Positions 12,301 through 21,330 of a stretch of DNA of 64,000 bases are shown piece after piece. Location of the stretch: NCBI GenBank assembly GCA_964035015.1, contig OZ036001.1, positions 15,210,111 to 15,274,110 of the forward strand, read 5' to 3'. Within the stretch, counting starts at the first letter, position 1; each line of letters opens with the position of its first letter. A program made the position numbers and the translations under genes. This DNA comes from Corallium rubrum. Lineage: Eukaryota > Cnidaria > Anthozoa > Scleralcyonacea > Coralliidae. Below the pieces are notes generated by a model. It was not told the origin of the DNA, searched no databases, and saw only the letters and a program-made list of their open reading frames with translations.

Positions 12301-15300
12301 TAACACTCCTCCTATTCTGTTGAATTGGTGTGCTGACTTTCTACATGGCCGATATTTACGCGTTAAACTTGGCCAGAATGAATCATCTTGGCGATCAATC
12401 AATGCTGGCGTCCCACAAGGTACAGAACTTGGTCCCCTCTTCTTTCTTGTGATGATAAACGACTTGCAAACTAACCTTCCATTATATAAATATGTTGACG
12501 ATTGCACTGTTAATGAAATCGTTTCAAGATCTTCTCCTAATTCAACACTCCAAACTAACATTAATTCTATTAATGACTGGACTGACCTCAACAATATGCG
12601 CCTGAATGTTTCTAAAACTAAAGAAATGCGGATATCATTCCTTAAAGACCCGCTGGCATTCGACACCCTTTCTTCCTCCAACTGCAATATTGAGATTGTA
12701 CAAGATTTTAAACTCTTGGGAGTGGTTATTTCATCAAACCTTACCTGGAACGCCCATGTGAATTACATATGTACCAAAGCAAGCAAACGTCTTTACGCTC
12801 TGAGAGTTCTCAAACGGTCTGGTGTTCCAGCCAAAGATTTGATAACTGTGTTTTGTGCATTCATTCGCCCAGTCTTGGAATATGCTTCATCCGTATGGCA
12901 CTTCTCTCTTCCACAATCTCTCTCTGACCAAATTGAACACATACAAAAACGTGCACTAAAGATCGCTTTTCCCCAGTTCTCATATGCTACCTCACTGGAG
13001 AACGCTAGCCTTCCTACATTGTTACAGCGAAGAGAAAATCAGTGTTTGTCACTTTATACGAACATTCATCAACACCCAAATAACAAGTTGAGAAAACTCC
13101 TTCCTAATACTTCATCCCACAAGTACCGTCTGAGAAACCCACGCACTTACCCACTACATAAATGTAGAACTGAACGTTACAAAAACAGTTTTATCCCTAA
13201 ATGCGTTAGCAATTGGGATTTACCTTAGCTTTTATTTTGTATTATATTTTATAACTTGTACATAATAGTGATTTGATTTAATTTATCCTTACCCTGCTTA
13301 ACTTCCCACTCATTGTAATATCACGTTTTTTAAATTCTCATGAATTTACAAAGTGTTAGTTTTTAATAAATCATTCATTCATTCATTCATTCATTCAAGT
13401 AATGTTTACAACACGAGCGGCCGTGTTGTATTGAATATACAATCACGAGCCGAATAAACAACTTGTGAAAATGAATAAATAGTAAAAATCCCTTTGGGAT
13501 ATTGAGATGCTAATTAGTTACAAGCACTAGTAGTTGTATCAGAAGAGTATACATCCACTAGTGGTTGTAACTAATTACCATCATTGGTTTTAGTTTGTAT
13601 GGAGTTTACAGGCGTTACATGTGACGTAATTTCTGAAATTGGATTGGCTGCAAAACTCATGAATTAGTAATGAATTTCACAATATACTATACATCATTAG
13701 TAATTATTACACGTCTTCATTGTCTTGATATCAATGAAAGCACAAAATTACTTCCGCAAATTCCACCCACAACCAATTATATCCACACTCCCTTTCGGTC
13801 TGGTCGCGTAGGCTTGACTGTGACTATAATTGTTAATAACCACATGTTTGTCGCGTGAAAATGCACTGATGAGTATAGACCTTATGCAATACCCCCCCTC
13901 CAGAGTACTGGGGCGACTGCATTAACATCGTGAAATCGAGGCGACTTCCATTCTCGTACCTAGACCTTCACGCTTCCCCCTCGCGAAGGCTTGGGGAAAC
14001 CCTGGATCTCTGCGTCGGATTCCCGACGCAGTGACGTCAGGCGCATTCCAAACATTCCAAACTCTCGTGCCCAGACTCATGGTATAAACGGCTTGTCATT
14101 TCCCCTCCTTGGCAACAAATCTCGTGTATAAATCTCGTGTACATCGTATCGTATCCATCATGAATAGCGAGGTAAACGAAACTATGAAACGGGACAATCT
14201 AGTTTAGTGTTAAAGAGAGAAACAGAAAGATGCCATAACAGCCATCGTTCGCGGAGTCGAAGACATCACAGCTGTATAGGTGGTGTGCAATCAATCCCTT
14301 GAGATTCGAAGGACAAAGATATTTTCACCATGTTGGATGATATTATAATTGCAGATGATGAAAATCTTTTGAAAACGTCACCAGCAATTGCCAAGTGGAT
14401 GGCAAATTCAATATTTATCAACTTCTTCCTCTGGTGTTTGACTAGTCTACAATCTAAAACGAGGCACATCAGCCCACTCTGGGAAGAAAGTGTTGTTTTG
14501 GTCAACTCAGTTTTAAACGTAGTCATCGAAGACCAACTGGCGAAATGAAAGAATATGGGACTAAACGCTGTTGTTTTGAGAGACGATCGCAACATGATAA
14601 ATATTAATAGTTTATAGTATTATATTTTCGAATTTAAATGTGGTGTATTGCTGTTATTAGATTTGTCAAATTATATCAAACGTACGTTTATGGCAAACAG
14701 AGTGTAGATTGCGAAATTCTTATTTTGTTGAATTTGTTTGAATTCTTTTCATTGTTTCGTAAAATCTTTGGAAATATGAGCGTTCTGATTGGCTCCCAGA
14801 GACACTTCACGCATCAGCGCGTGGTTCTATGGTCTGGGTACGAGAATGCAAGACTGCAAGATACACTGCGAACGGCGAAGGCAGTGAGTCAACTCGGGAA
14901 ATGAGCTATCAAGACATGATTTGAACTTGCACCTTTGGGAATTCGAACTGCTGCTTTACCAATGGAACTATAGGGTTATAAATGCCACCGCTCGAATGCA
15001 AACTAAACTACAAAGTTATCAAACGAAATGGTCATAAATTGCTGTGTTCCTCTTGAGTTTGAAAACAAGTCACCAATATGGGGAGAAAGTGTCACACCAT
15101 ATGTTATTTTCGTCAGTGCCAATAATATACGTTTCTAGCCCTCGGCTTATATATTCCTCAACCTTATAAATTAAAGTGCATATAAACCCAAACTTTTTTA
15201 TCATTTGAATACGTTCTACATAGAGCAAACAGTTATTCAGTGAAATATCTTTTTGATTGGAGCTATTCTTCAATGTTTTTTGGCGATTCGCATTTCTAGT

Positions 15301-18300
15301 ATGGTAATGAGTTGACGTCTATGTAGGCATTTGGCTTTCTTTCTCTTTTTGGCAAGATAAACTACCTGAGAATTTTTGTGGAAAAACTCATACAATATGG
15401 AACATGTTGTTCAAACACACCATTAATGAAGAATTGGGTCACTCCTGCAAATAAATATTGCATAGATAATGAGGACTACTTTGGCGTCATCTCATTACCA
15501 TTTTGAAAACAAAAATTTCTATTAAAGCAATAAAGGTTGCTCCAATCTAAAAAAATATTGTTTAAAGGTAGAACGTATTTAGATGGTAAAAAATTTGGGG
15601 TTATATGCACTTGAACAAAACAAGAAACTATAATTTATATAAAACTCTAAACGCGTTTTTAACCAATGTTAAACCCACGGGGGCAACCCACGGGGATATT
15701 GACTTTTTGGCGCGGGGGGGGGGGATCGTCAAGTTCCCCTGCAGTAGAATAGCCTTGTTGGTCAAAATCCCCCCCCCCCCCCCTGGGAATTATCAAGTGC
15801 TAAAATGCTAAAATATAATATTACGATCATTTCACGTGTCAAAAATCCCGTCCCTCGAACTTGTCAAAAAATGTCTTGGGATATGTCGATCCCGTGGGTT
15901 GCCCGCCCCCTCCTCCCTGGGCCTTAACATTTTCACAACTAGAGCCTTCGTGTGCAGACCACTGATCTCAAATAATAGACTCATTATACTGGATAGAGCA
16001 TCCGGTGTTCGCTGTGAAGTCGGAATAAATTAGTGGCGGCCATTTCAAGTGGGACCCACTTGGTTTTCAACAGCCAATTTTAAGTTCTCCCATAGCGACA
16101 GAGACATGTCACAAAAATTTAGCTGGTTTTCGTTAAAAACCCGATCATTTAAAGCGAAAACCAGAGGCGAAAACTATGATTCAGCAATATTGTGGGTCCC
16201 ACCGGATATGGTTTCCGCGAGATTTTTAGCCTCACTTCCGACTTCAATTTTTGCCAGGCGCGAAACAATAGATGCTCTATCCAGTATAATGAGTATATTA
16301 TTTGAGATCAGTGGTGCAGACCTTTGCACAAATCTCCACGGCACTTGAGCCAGAACTTTAACTCAGAATTTTCTTAGCTGTACCGAGTTTCGTCCATTTA
16401 ATCCACTGCCAGGGACATCTTATTTATATACGTCAACTTATTTATATTAATAGCAATTAAGCTTTCAGAAATCAGTAGCCCGAGTGAACGCCTGAGCAGT
16501 TCAAGGTAATGGTAGATCCCAGACTCCAGCTCGCCGTAGAATTCAATATGGCGGCCAATGTGCAAATTCTAAGCTTTAGCCGCTAGTGACGAAGAGCAAG
16601 TTTACTTCGAACATTTTCACACAAAACCGGTTTCAAAATACGCGTTTGGGAATTTAAAATCATTCATGGATTATTTATTTATCCAGCGACGGCGAAATAC
16701 GATGGAGACACGGCGAATTTGCTACAAAATTCCAGACTGTAAAGTGGCCAACTGCCCGGAGAATTTTCGGTCGTCATTGCCGTTTTCGCGCGGACAGATT
16801 GCCAAAATTGCGTAAAATGCGCAGGAAAATGGAAAAAAATGGCAAAAAAGACATGTTTCAGTCAATTTTTTGGCAAAATGCGCGGATTTCGCCAAATTTG
16901 CGAAAAATTGCAGGCAAAACTTTACAATCTGGACAAAATCCGCTCACCACCAGCGAAATTCGCCTTTCGCCGGCCTAAATCTGAAGGGCTGCCCAGTGCT
17001 TCCACTTTGCAGGAAATTTCCTGATTCTCAGGAAATCCTGACTTGAAAAGGAAATTTTCAGGATGAGTTAAAATCTCAGGAAAATCAGGAAATCTCAGGA
17101 AAATCAGGAAATCTCAAAAAATCTAAGTAGATCGAGAACATTTTAAAGAAATTTTAACTTTAGCGTGGATTTTTGGCTTTCTGTTGTTCGCGGTTCACCT
17201 GCAGTGGCCTGGTTTCTATTTCCCATCATTACTGTCGGAGGGAGGGGTAGGGTTACAAATAGTTACGAACCTGATTTTGTGTTGTTGATTTTTTTGTGTT
17301 GTTGAACATAGAGATCATATATAAACTAGAGGGGGCATTGGGGGATAAATCGGGTAACCATCTTGGATAAATTGGTTGGCAAAACAATGATGCCCGGATA
17401 AAATTTCTTGGTTCCAGGCCTTTTTTCTGTATCCGAAGCTAATTTTACATTTCTTGTTTACCTCGCCACATTTGTTTATGGAAAAAGAAGGTGGAAAACT
17501 CACGAACTACGTATTGTTAAAATATATCGTGCACGTATGTTGTCACAAATTTCATAAGCTTTTGTTTAGTATAAAACTTCTGATATGTTTAAAAACAAAG
17601 CTTCATGATTTAAATTAGCTTTAAATTCATACCTAAAGTATTCCAAAAGTTATAGATAAAGCAAACACCAAAACTGCAAAAGACAAAACAAACTGCTTCC
17701 CACATTGACCAACTTCACCCAGGCCAGATCAAAATGACAAACGTTTTCACAATTTTAAAACACCTCTGCTTCAGATAAGAACTTAAAAGTTCTACCAGAA
17801 ATTGCATTTTACAATATGTTCTGTTTGATATATTGCTCAGGGTTGTGTAATAAGTATTTTAAAAACAATAGCCAAAATTCTAAGCACTTGTCATAAGTCC
17901 ATTTCTCATCATTTGACGAACAAAGGTGTGAACATTTTGAACGTTTTAAAACGCTACAGATAATGAAGAAACTTCAACTATATACGAAACAAAAGCTTAT
18001 GAAATTTGTGACAACATACGTACACGATGTATTTTAACAATACGTAGTTCGTGAGTTTTCCACCTTCTTTTTCCATAAACAAAAAATGTGGCGAGATAAA
18101 CAAGAAATGTAAAATTAGCTTCGGATACAGAAAAAAGGCCTGGAACCAAGAAATTTCATCCGGGCATCGTTGTTTTGCCAACCAATTTATCCAAGATGGC
18201 AGCCTTCAATTGGTTACCTGTGGTTGGCTGAAATTAGGATTGGATGCCCCCTCTAGTATTTATATGATCTCTATGTTGTTGAACCTGATTTTTGTGTTGA

Positions 18301-19998
18301 TTTTGTGTTACCATGGCGATAGTTGAGTTCGCGAGCTCTAGGGACTGGGCCTTTGGCCTTCTCTATTCTCTGTTCTACGCGTCCTTCACATGGATTGATT
18401 ATGAAAATATGAATATGTATTTTACTAGAAATACATAAATGCAATATCCCCTCGCTCGCTTTTACAGCAACCCCCCCCCCCCCCCTTGCGTTCTTTTATT
18501 GGAGGCCTGGAAATAGCTACTCCTGTCGGAACGCATTCTCGTACCCAGATCCTCGCGCGCGAATGGTCGGAACGATGAAAATATAGTTTTAATTACGGTA
18601 GAATATTTGAAATAAAAAAAAAAACACTCTATTTTTTTGAAGAAAAATGCCACAAAGAACAAAGAAAAATTTAAGGATGATATTTCGTAAAATATATTGA
18701 GATGAAGAAAATTGCACGTTGCCACCACACTACTGAAGCAGGCATCAGAATTTTATTAAAATATTAGGGTTATATTTTACAGTTCTTTCTTCCCATGTTT
18801 ACAAAGAACATCGCTTGGTATCTAAAAATATTTGCATTTTGAAAACTACTCAAACTATATTCATTTATGGCATTTTAAATTTATTTAAACTAATATAACA
18901 AAAACAATTTTTCATTTCGAAATCTGAATTGCTGAAAATGTTTTCACATACATGTTAATAAATATTCAGTTCAACAGCATTTGTAGCCTTAGTACGTTTT
19001 ACAAAAGAAGAAATGTTCCTTCTCCATTTTTATGCTAAATTATAAACAACCGCTAAGTCATATGTAGTTTTACAATAAGAAAGCCATTTAAAAGGAGATG
19101 GCAGCCACAGGTAAAAAATACAACGTAAGGGGCATTGGCAAGAAAAAACATGCAATGCCGGATATAATACGTACTTCAAGGACGCACAAAATACAAAACA
19201 AAATTAACAGTGATGGGGGAAACTCAACAGTTTTGCTACTAAGTGTTCGTGATTAGTGATTACTGAGAGCGACTGCTCTATTTTTACCGTAGCTTTATAA
19301 ACTTTTCGGCCTTTGTCTTCGTTTCTTTCGAGTTTTGGTTGGACGGGTTTCCTTTTAGTCAAGTCTGAAGACTTTATATACGTAAACGTTGATTTGTTTC
19401 TGCTCTTTTGAAAATACGTATCCCAAAAACTCCTTTCTCAAGTCTTTTTGTCAAGAGTAATATCAAATCTTTTTCAAATCTTTTTTGTCAAGAACTATAT
19501 TGCTTCCAGTGCCCCACAATCTTCACCGCGCGTGGTCCGTCCCTGCTCGGGGACAGTTGCTTTTACAAAAAGTTTTAATACAGCCTGCGAGTAGGCTCAT
19601 TTGGCCCGATAATTGGGTGGGTCATGCGAAAAGATATCACGTGATAATGTCAAGGAAATCTAAATAAAATATCAGGAAATATCAGGAAATATCAGGACAA
19701 CAAACAGCTGCGTGTCCATGCTGCAACGCATCGTATGCCGGACCAAACAGCCCGCCATTTACACACAAGAGTCTCTGATCACTTGGAAGTCTCTTACTTT
19801 GACGGGGGGAAATACGTGTAAACCCTTCTAGTTTGCTTCCCTAGATGACTTTCGTATTTTGTCGTCTTGTAATTCTAGAGGCCCTGTTAGGGTAAATTCC
19901 GACAGCCGACATTGCGTTAAATCAGCGACATGCGAGAGCTGAAATGGCGACAAACGAAACCAAAGTTGACTAAAATTGCGACAGCGAATGGAGAGTAG

Positions 19999-20070
<72 letters not shown>

Positions 20071-20832
20071 GTTATTCGCTTTGTTGTTTCAACACTGCCC
20101 ACGCACTACGCTACTTCTATTTCACTGTTTGGATTATAAATCTAAACCCTAAAGTCCTAAAGGCTTCCCAATAAAGGGCAAAATCTTCTGGCGTATAATT
20201 CGAGTAAAATACCACACCGAATGTAGACAACGCAAGAGAAAAAGTCTTTTAACAGCATTCAAAAATCATTAATAATTCAGGAGGGAAACACAAAGGAAAT
20301 CAGTACCATGTCCGTAAATCAATACCATATCTAAAACACTCGGGCTGCGCCCTCATGGTTTTAAATCTGTTAAAACACTCCTGCTCGTGTTTTAAATATT
20401 ACGTAAGTCTATTTTATTGATTTACCAAACTATAAGTCAATTCTCTGAAGTCAATTAAAATGCGGCAAATCGGCAATTAATATTGATTTGTTTTCCGAGT
20501 TTTATATAACAACTCCCACAGGTTGGGCAGCCTGTGGTCTCCCGCGCATAGTATAAAGTTAATATCAGTGTCTGAGATACTAGAAAATATCTCTGATATC
20601 AACACCACGATATCAGAATGAAATTCCTCCTTGATGTATAAACATCGGGGGATATTTATGTTAATACGTTAAGGCGGTTCATACCTTGAGAAGCCGACGC
20701 GCTCGTTTCAATTGGGAACAAAAGCCATCGCCTGTCCTGTTCAAGATTTCTTGTCAGAAGCATTCCTACCGATATCATTAGCACAGTGAGGACGATGAGA
20801 GCCACCAAGCGCCGTTTGAGTGAAATACGCAT
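4..20832 (-). CDS. Golgi-type PAPS-dependent sulfotransferase, 4-exon gene (~376 aa)
   Basis: Four minus-strand exons (20685-20832, 7636-8075, 5290-5499, 4-336) join with matching phases (1, 0, 0) and GT-AG borders into one 376-codon frame ending in TGA at 4-6. Residues 1-49 form a type II signal anchor: basic MRISLKRR, then a hydrophobic stretch of about 20 residues. Exon 2 carries the 5'-phosphosulfate loop (FIGYARSGHTLIGSLLDAHP). Exon 3 carries the 3'-phosphate motif (VVRNPFDNFATQILR). Exon 4 is the C-terminal part. This layout is known for Golgi carbohydrate and protein sulfotransferases, which move sulfate from PAPS to a secreted acceptor. The acceptor cannot be told from sequence. Joining exon 1 across a 12.6-kb intron is inference, resting on the phase match, the strand and the expected signal anchor. 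A 10-kb MULE sits 78 bp upstream of the start codon. The 3' UTR lies outside the window. Confidence 0.85.
337..1158. other. Intron 3 of the sulfotransferase, left part: nothing recognised
   Basis: This is AT-rich intronic sequence. The stretch at 838-890 has short repeated GTGTCCGGACACCC-like words. No protein similarity or element border was recognised. Confidence 0.4.
1159..1402 (+). repeat. SINE tail, truncated copy of the tRNA/5S composite SINE
   Basis: This matches the 3' half of the SINE at 51384-51744, with shared words such as TTTTTCGCCGGGTTCTCCGG, GATATGCCTCGACACG and GATCTGCGTCCTTCGCAATT. The tRNA-like and 5S-like head is missing here, so the copy is 5'-truncated. Confidence 0.75.
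1700..1880. repeat. Foldback MITE (two hairpins)
   Basis: Two palindromes lie side by side. The arms at 1711-1760 use CCCAACCACGCATGAATC. The arms at about 1770-1815 and 1829-1878 use ATATCATGATTTGTCAGTG. The outer end CAATTATTG(A) is shared with the hairpin at 34108-34256, so both belong to one foldback family. No coding capacity was seen. Confidence 0.6.
2240..2350. repeat. Fragment of a hairpin repeat (GGTTAATCAATGGTCACGA)
   Basis: AAGGGTTAATCAATGGTCACGAATGTGATAAAGGATTTATCATCGCG closely resembles the left arm of the palindrome at 38046-38200. Only one arm is present. Confidence 0.5.
2555..3120. mobile_element. hAT-type non-autonomous element, 566 bp, 8-bp TSD
   Basis: Terminal inverted repeats TAGAGCTGCTCCCA bound the element. 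Perfect 8-bp direct repeats CAAACAAA flank it at 2547-2554 and 3121-3128. Subterminal TTAATCGAT words repeat near both ends. An 8-bp TSD with TAGAG ends fits the hAT superfamily. No transposase frame is present. Confidence 0.85.
3121..4724. other. Intron 3, middle part: no supported gene
   Basis: This is AT-rich intronic sequence. A short open frame around 3797-4018 (RDGRRVTVRLLVRPKDTP...) has no recognised family and overlaps an antisense frame. It is not called. Confidence 0.4.
4725..5238. mobile_element. TTAA-target TIR element (piggyBac/Kolobok-like MITE), 514 bp
   Basis: TTAA is at 4721-4724 and 5239-5242. The terminal inverted repeats start AGTGCTTATATCACTTGTGG and continue, diverged, for about 200 bp on each side. 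TTAA targets are used by piggyBac and Kolobok. No transposase was seen. It sits about 50 bp from sulfotransferase exon 3. Confidence 0.75.
5290..5499 (-). CDS. Sulfotransferase exon 3 (3'-phosphate binding motif)
   Basis: This exon is 210 nt (70 codons, phase 0 at both ends). The acceptor is CAACCTAG and the donor GTGAGT. It begins VFGDKKGGKTATLL and contains KFIHVVRNPFDNFATQILR, the 3'-phosphoadenosine-binding signature with conserved Arg and Asn-Pro. The 25-bp minisatellite of intron 2 starts only about 50 bp upstream of its acceptor. Confidence 0.9.
5550..6619. repeat. 25-bp minisatellite in sulfotransferase intron 2, block 1
   Basis: About 40 units resemble CAGTGTACAGACACTCGAGAGTAGC (25 bp; the core ACTCGAGAGT is nearly palindromic). 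Variants include ACTCGCGAGT, GTTTACAG and insertions of GTGCA. A higher-order duplication is visible: roughly 5650-5950 repeats at 6130-6430. Since 25 is not a multiple of 3, open frames through it read as 25-aa repeats in three frames and are artefacts. Confidence 0.95.
6620..6922. mobile_element. 303-bp MITE inserted in the minisatellite
   Basis: Inverted ends TAGTTAATAGAAA(A)TATACATGG lie at 6620 and 6922, with TA at both borders, as for Tc1/mariner-type targets. Its interior (GCAAACTTCAAAGCGGTTAA and neighbours) resembles internal blocks of the hAT element at 9521-10991. It splits the 25-bp array. Confidence 0.65.
6923..7560. repeat. 25-30-bp minisatellite, block 2
   Basis: This is the same family as block 1, but units more often carry the longer spacer ACATGCACTC(A/G)(T/C)GAGTAGTCAGTGT. 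The array ends about 75 bp before the donor of sulfotransferase exon 2. Confidence 0.9.
7636..8075 (-). CDS. Sulfotransferase exon 2 (PAPS 5'-phosphosulfate loop)
   Basis: This exon is 440 nt long. The acceptor (ATTACAG) is at 8076-8082 and the donor (AAG then GTCAGT) at 7630-7635. It encodes the stem region and the catalytic P-loop-like motif LFIGYARSGHT, followed by LLDAHPNIVVANEYN. An internal ATG at 8056-8058 could act as a start, but that protein would lack the membrane anchor. Confidence 0.9.
8185..9337. mobile_element. Harbinger-like non-autonomous element, 1153 bp, TTA TSD
   Basis: Ends GGGCCTGTTCATAAGAGCCG and, inverted, GGGCCTGTTCATATGAGCCG are flanked by TTA (8182-8184, 9338-9340). 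A 3-bp TWA target plus GGG ends is typical of PIF/Harbinger. About five 30-bp units (GGTAAAATTCATCCCGGCTA...) lie at 9173-9300 next to the right end. It carries a nested TTAA element. No transposase frame was found. Confidence 0.8.
8254..8835. mobile_element. TTAA-target element, 582 bp, nested in the Harbinger-like element
   Basis: TTAA is at 8250-8253 and 8836-8839. Ends GGTGGCTCCCTA and, inverted, GGTGACTCCCTA. Removing it rejoins the Harbinger interior cleanly. This is a piggyBac/Kolobok-type target with no coding capacity. Confidence 0.8.
9521..10991. mobile_element. hAT-type element, 1471 bp, 8-bp TSD ACTTCAGG
   Basis: Left end CAGTGGCGGCGCCA; the right end is inverted CAGTGGCGCCGCCA. 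Perfect ACTTCAGG duplications lie at 9513-9520 and 10992-10999. The CAGTGGCG ends are classic hAT. Internally it has diverged direct and inverted repeats (around 9540-9660, 9690-9960 and 9960-10180). A foldback element is inserted at 10278-10613. No transposase is recognisable. Confidence 0.85.
10278..10613 (-). repeat. Hairpin-rich foldback element, copy 1
   Basis: Two strong hairpins are separated by TCCCAAAGGGATTTTTAC. One is built on GATGCTAATTAGTTACAAC. The other is built on TTGTATTGAATATACAATCA and GTTTACAACAC. The copy ends in CTTGTGAAATTCAT and GTAAACATTAC. It is inverted relative to copies at 11375-12064 and 13399-13682, and lies inside the hAT element. Confidence 0.8.
11160..11280. 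mobile_element. Solo end of a hAT-like element (CCGATA repeats)
   Basis: TTAGAGATGCACCGATAT is followed by several CCGATA/CCGATATT iterations. This resembles the TAGAG-type ends with iterated CGAT words at 2555 and 47208. No matching right end was found, so it is probably truncated. Confidence 0.45.
11375..12064 (+). repeat. Hairpin-rich foldback element, copy 2 (interrupted)
   Basis: This is the same family as 10278-10613. The 95-bp hairpin is at 11385-11480 and the 76-bp hairpin at 11525-11600. After TTTTAGTTTGTAC it is split by the hAT-like element at 11618-11972 and then continues to TTTCACAAG. The LINE fragment begins at its right edge. Confidence 0.8.
11618..11972 (+). mobile_element. 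355-bp hAT-like MITE, 8-bp TSD GTTTGTAC
   Basis: Inverted ends CACTGATCTCAAATAATA continue as TIRs of about 45 bp (to GGATAGAGCATC). Exact GTTTGTAC duplications are at 11610-11617 and 11973-11980. A second copy in opposite orientation, with its own TSD, lies at 15960-16313. The 8-bp TSD suggests hAT (P or Merlin are possible). There is no transposase; a frame through it (MLQKFSWFSLKTRSF...) is also present in the other copy. Confidence 0.9.
12063..13228 (+). pseudogene. Truncated non-LTR (jockey/CR1-like) reverse transcriptase
   Basis: An open frame runs without a start from about 12064 to the TAG at 13226-13228. Reverse-transcriptase blocks are visible in order: MIDFSKAFDCIDHNILLHKL, the GVPQGTELGPLFF motif, YVDD (catalytic, YVDDCTV), then TKEMRISF and FKLLGV. 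After that comes the C-terminal part with SSVWHFSLPQ. The endonuclease and N-terminal RT parts are missing, so this is a 5'-truncated copy. It probably cannot move. The 3' region ends in a short ATTC repeat. Confidence 0.9.
13229..13398 (+). repeat. LINE 3' UTR and (ATTC)n tail
   Basis: This is AT-rich sequence after the stop codon, ending in TAATAAATC and about seven ATTC units at 13369-13396, a simple-repeat tail typical of CR1/jockey-like LINEs. The foldback copy 3 follows directly. Confidence 0.7.
13399..13682 (+). repeat. Hairpin-rich foldback element, copy 3
   Basis: This is the same order of blocks as copy 2 (GTAATGTTTACAACACGAGC ... TTAGTAATGAATTTCACAA) without the nested hAT. Part of the first hairpin is lost (direct jump from ACAATCACGAGCC to AACAACTTG). 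Copies 2 and 3 flank the LINE fragment as direct repeats. Confidence 0.8.
13683..15959. other. Sulfotransferase intron 1: no supported gene
   Basis: The stretch 13860-14180 is GC-richer, with short hairpins (CTGCGTCGGATTCCCGACGCAG). An open frame at 14330-14548 (MLDDIIIADDENLLKTSPAI...) overlaps an antisense frame and has no recognised family. Poly-G and poly-C tracts lie near 15713 and 15770. Confidence 0.35.
14925..14990 (-). repeat. Degenerate tRNA-like (SINE) fragment
   Basis: On the minus strand there is a box A-like TAGTTCCATTGGTAAAGC and a box B-like AGTTCAAATC at tRNA spacing. The stems are poor, so this is a SINE or tRNA relic, not a tRNA gene. Confidence 0.35.
15960..16313 (-). mobile_element. 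354-bp hAT-like MITE, second copy, TSD GTGCAGAC
   Basis: This is a reverse-oriented copy of 11618-11972 with the same CACTGATCTC ends. Exact 8-bp duplications GTGCAGAC are at 15952-15959 and 16314-16321. The interior is nearly identical to the first copy, suggesting recent spread. Confidence 0.9.
16322..17306. other. Intron 1: low-complexity TCAGGAAA and CGCCAAATTTGC words
   Basis: Between 16800 and 16980 there are many GGCAAAAT/GCCAAATTTGCG words. Between 17000 and 17110 TCAGGAAA(T) is repeated about ten times, and the same word recurs at 19670-19700. These may be subterminal repeats of a decayed DNA transposon spanning about 17.0-19.7 kb. No gene was seen. Confidence 0.35.
17307..18275. 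mobile_element. 969-bp TIR element with ~280-bp inverted repeats, 8-bp TSD
   Basis: TSD TTGTTGAA is exact at 17299-17306 and 18276-18283. Ends CATAGAGATCATATA are inverted. The arms stay alignable for about 280 bp, including TATCCGAAGCTAATTTTACA and TTCGTGAGTTTTCCACCTTC. An 8-bp TSD with CA ends fits hAT or P-like elements. The open frames in the arms (MSFPPSFSINK...) are mirror copies and not genes. Confidence 0.85.
18276..20684. other. Sulfotransferase intron 1, right end: AT-rich, no supported gene
   Basis: A poly-C tract lies at 18472-18485. The minus strand has an unrecognised open frame of about 78 codons near 19200-19435 (KRKPVQPKLERNEDKGRK...), possibly part of a decayed transposon. 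The (TA)n tract is listed separately. Confidence 0.35.
19999..20067. repeat. (TA)n microsatellite
   Basis: About 34 uninterrupted TA units. Confidence 0.95.
20685..20832 (-). CDS. Sulfotransferase exon 1 (signal anchor)
   Basis: This exon is 148 nt long, from ATG at 20830-20832 to a GTATGA donor. It encodes 49 codons plus one base, with an N-terminal basic cluster and one transmembrane helix. No other long frame competes here. The phase 1 donor fits the two-base overhang of the next exon exactly (G+TT gives Val). It could instead belong to an unseen gene, but the strand, topology and phase favour this gene. Confidence 0.75.
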
Positions 20833-21194
20833 TGATCGACGAGCAGAGAAGAAGTCGAGTAGCGAGCGACCATGATTATGACAACAACACGTCAGTCGTC
20901 AGATTACAAACGGGTGTCTAGCCTGCGAACCCAGACGTATTTGCCCGCCCACGTTGCCTCCCGCGGAAAATAGCGTCTGCGTACCCGAGCAGAGATTTGA
21001 TTTCCGTGACGTAATACCTTTTTAGCCAATCACAATTTACCTCTTAAAAACAGGGAACTAACGCGCAGGATTTGTGCGGGATAAACACGCAAACGCGTGG
21101 AAACAAAGGAGTGAAGACGAATAAACAATTCCTTTCTGAAATGACAGAAAGTATCGACAGAGCCCTCTGAATATCGAGAAGCGCTTATGAAAGT

Positions 21195-21330
21195 TTGTCA
21201 AGTTTTTAGCAGAGCATGCTAGAAAATACGTCGGCGAAGAGAGAAAGGATCTTTTCGTGAATTTGCCTACTGGTTTGGGAAGTCCCTAATATCTCAAGGT
21301 ATTGCCATTCGTGTTTGGTTCACAAAACAG
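21195..21330 (+). pseudogene. RecQ-like DEAD/DEAH helicase fragment (Walker A region), decayed
   Basis: A short frame reads EERKDLFVNLPTGLG, then shifts by one base where GKSLIFQ would be expected, then continues as LPFVFG. DxFVNLPTGxGKS is the ATP-binding motif of RecQ-type helicases. Here the catalytic Lys is lost by the frameshift, and a stop follows. The rest of the helicase was not found. It is either captured host DNA or a remnant of an element-encoded helicase. Confidence 0.4.

Noticed and set aside
14266..14595. Overlapping frames on both strands (109 and 72 codons)
   Set aside because: They are antisense partners in AT-rich intron sequence without known motifs.
17315..18326. Paired small proteins MSFPPSFSINK...
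   Set aside because: They are mirror translations of the long inverted arms of the 969-bp element.
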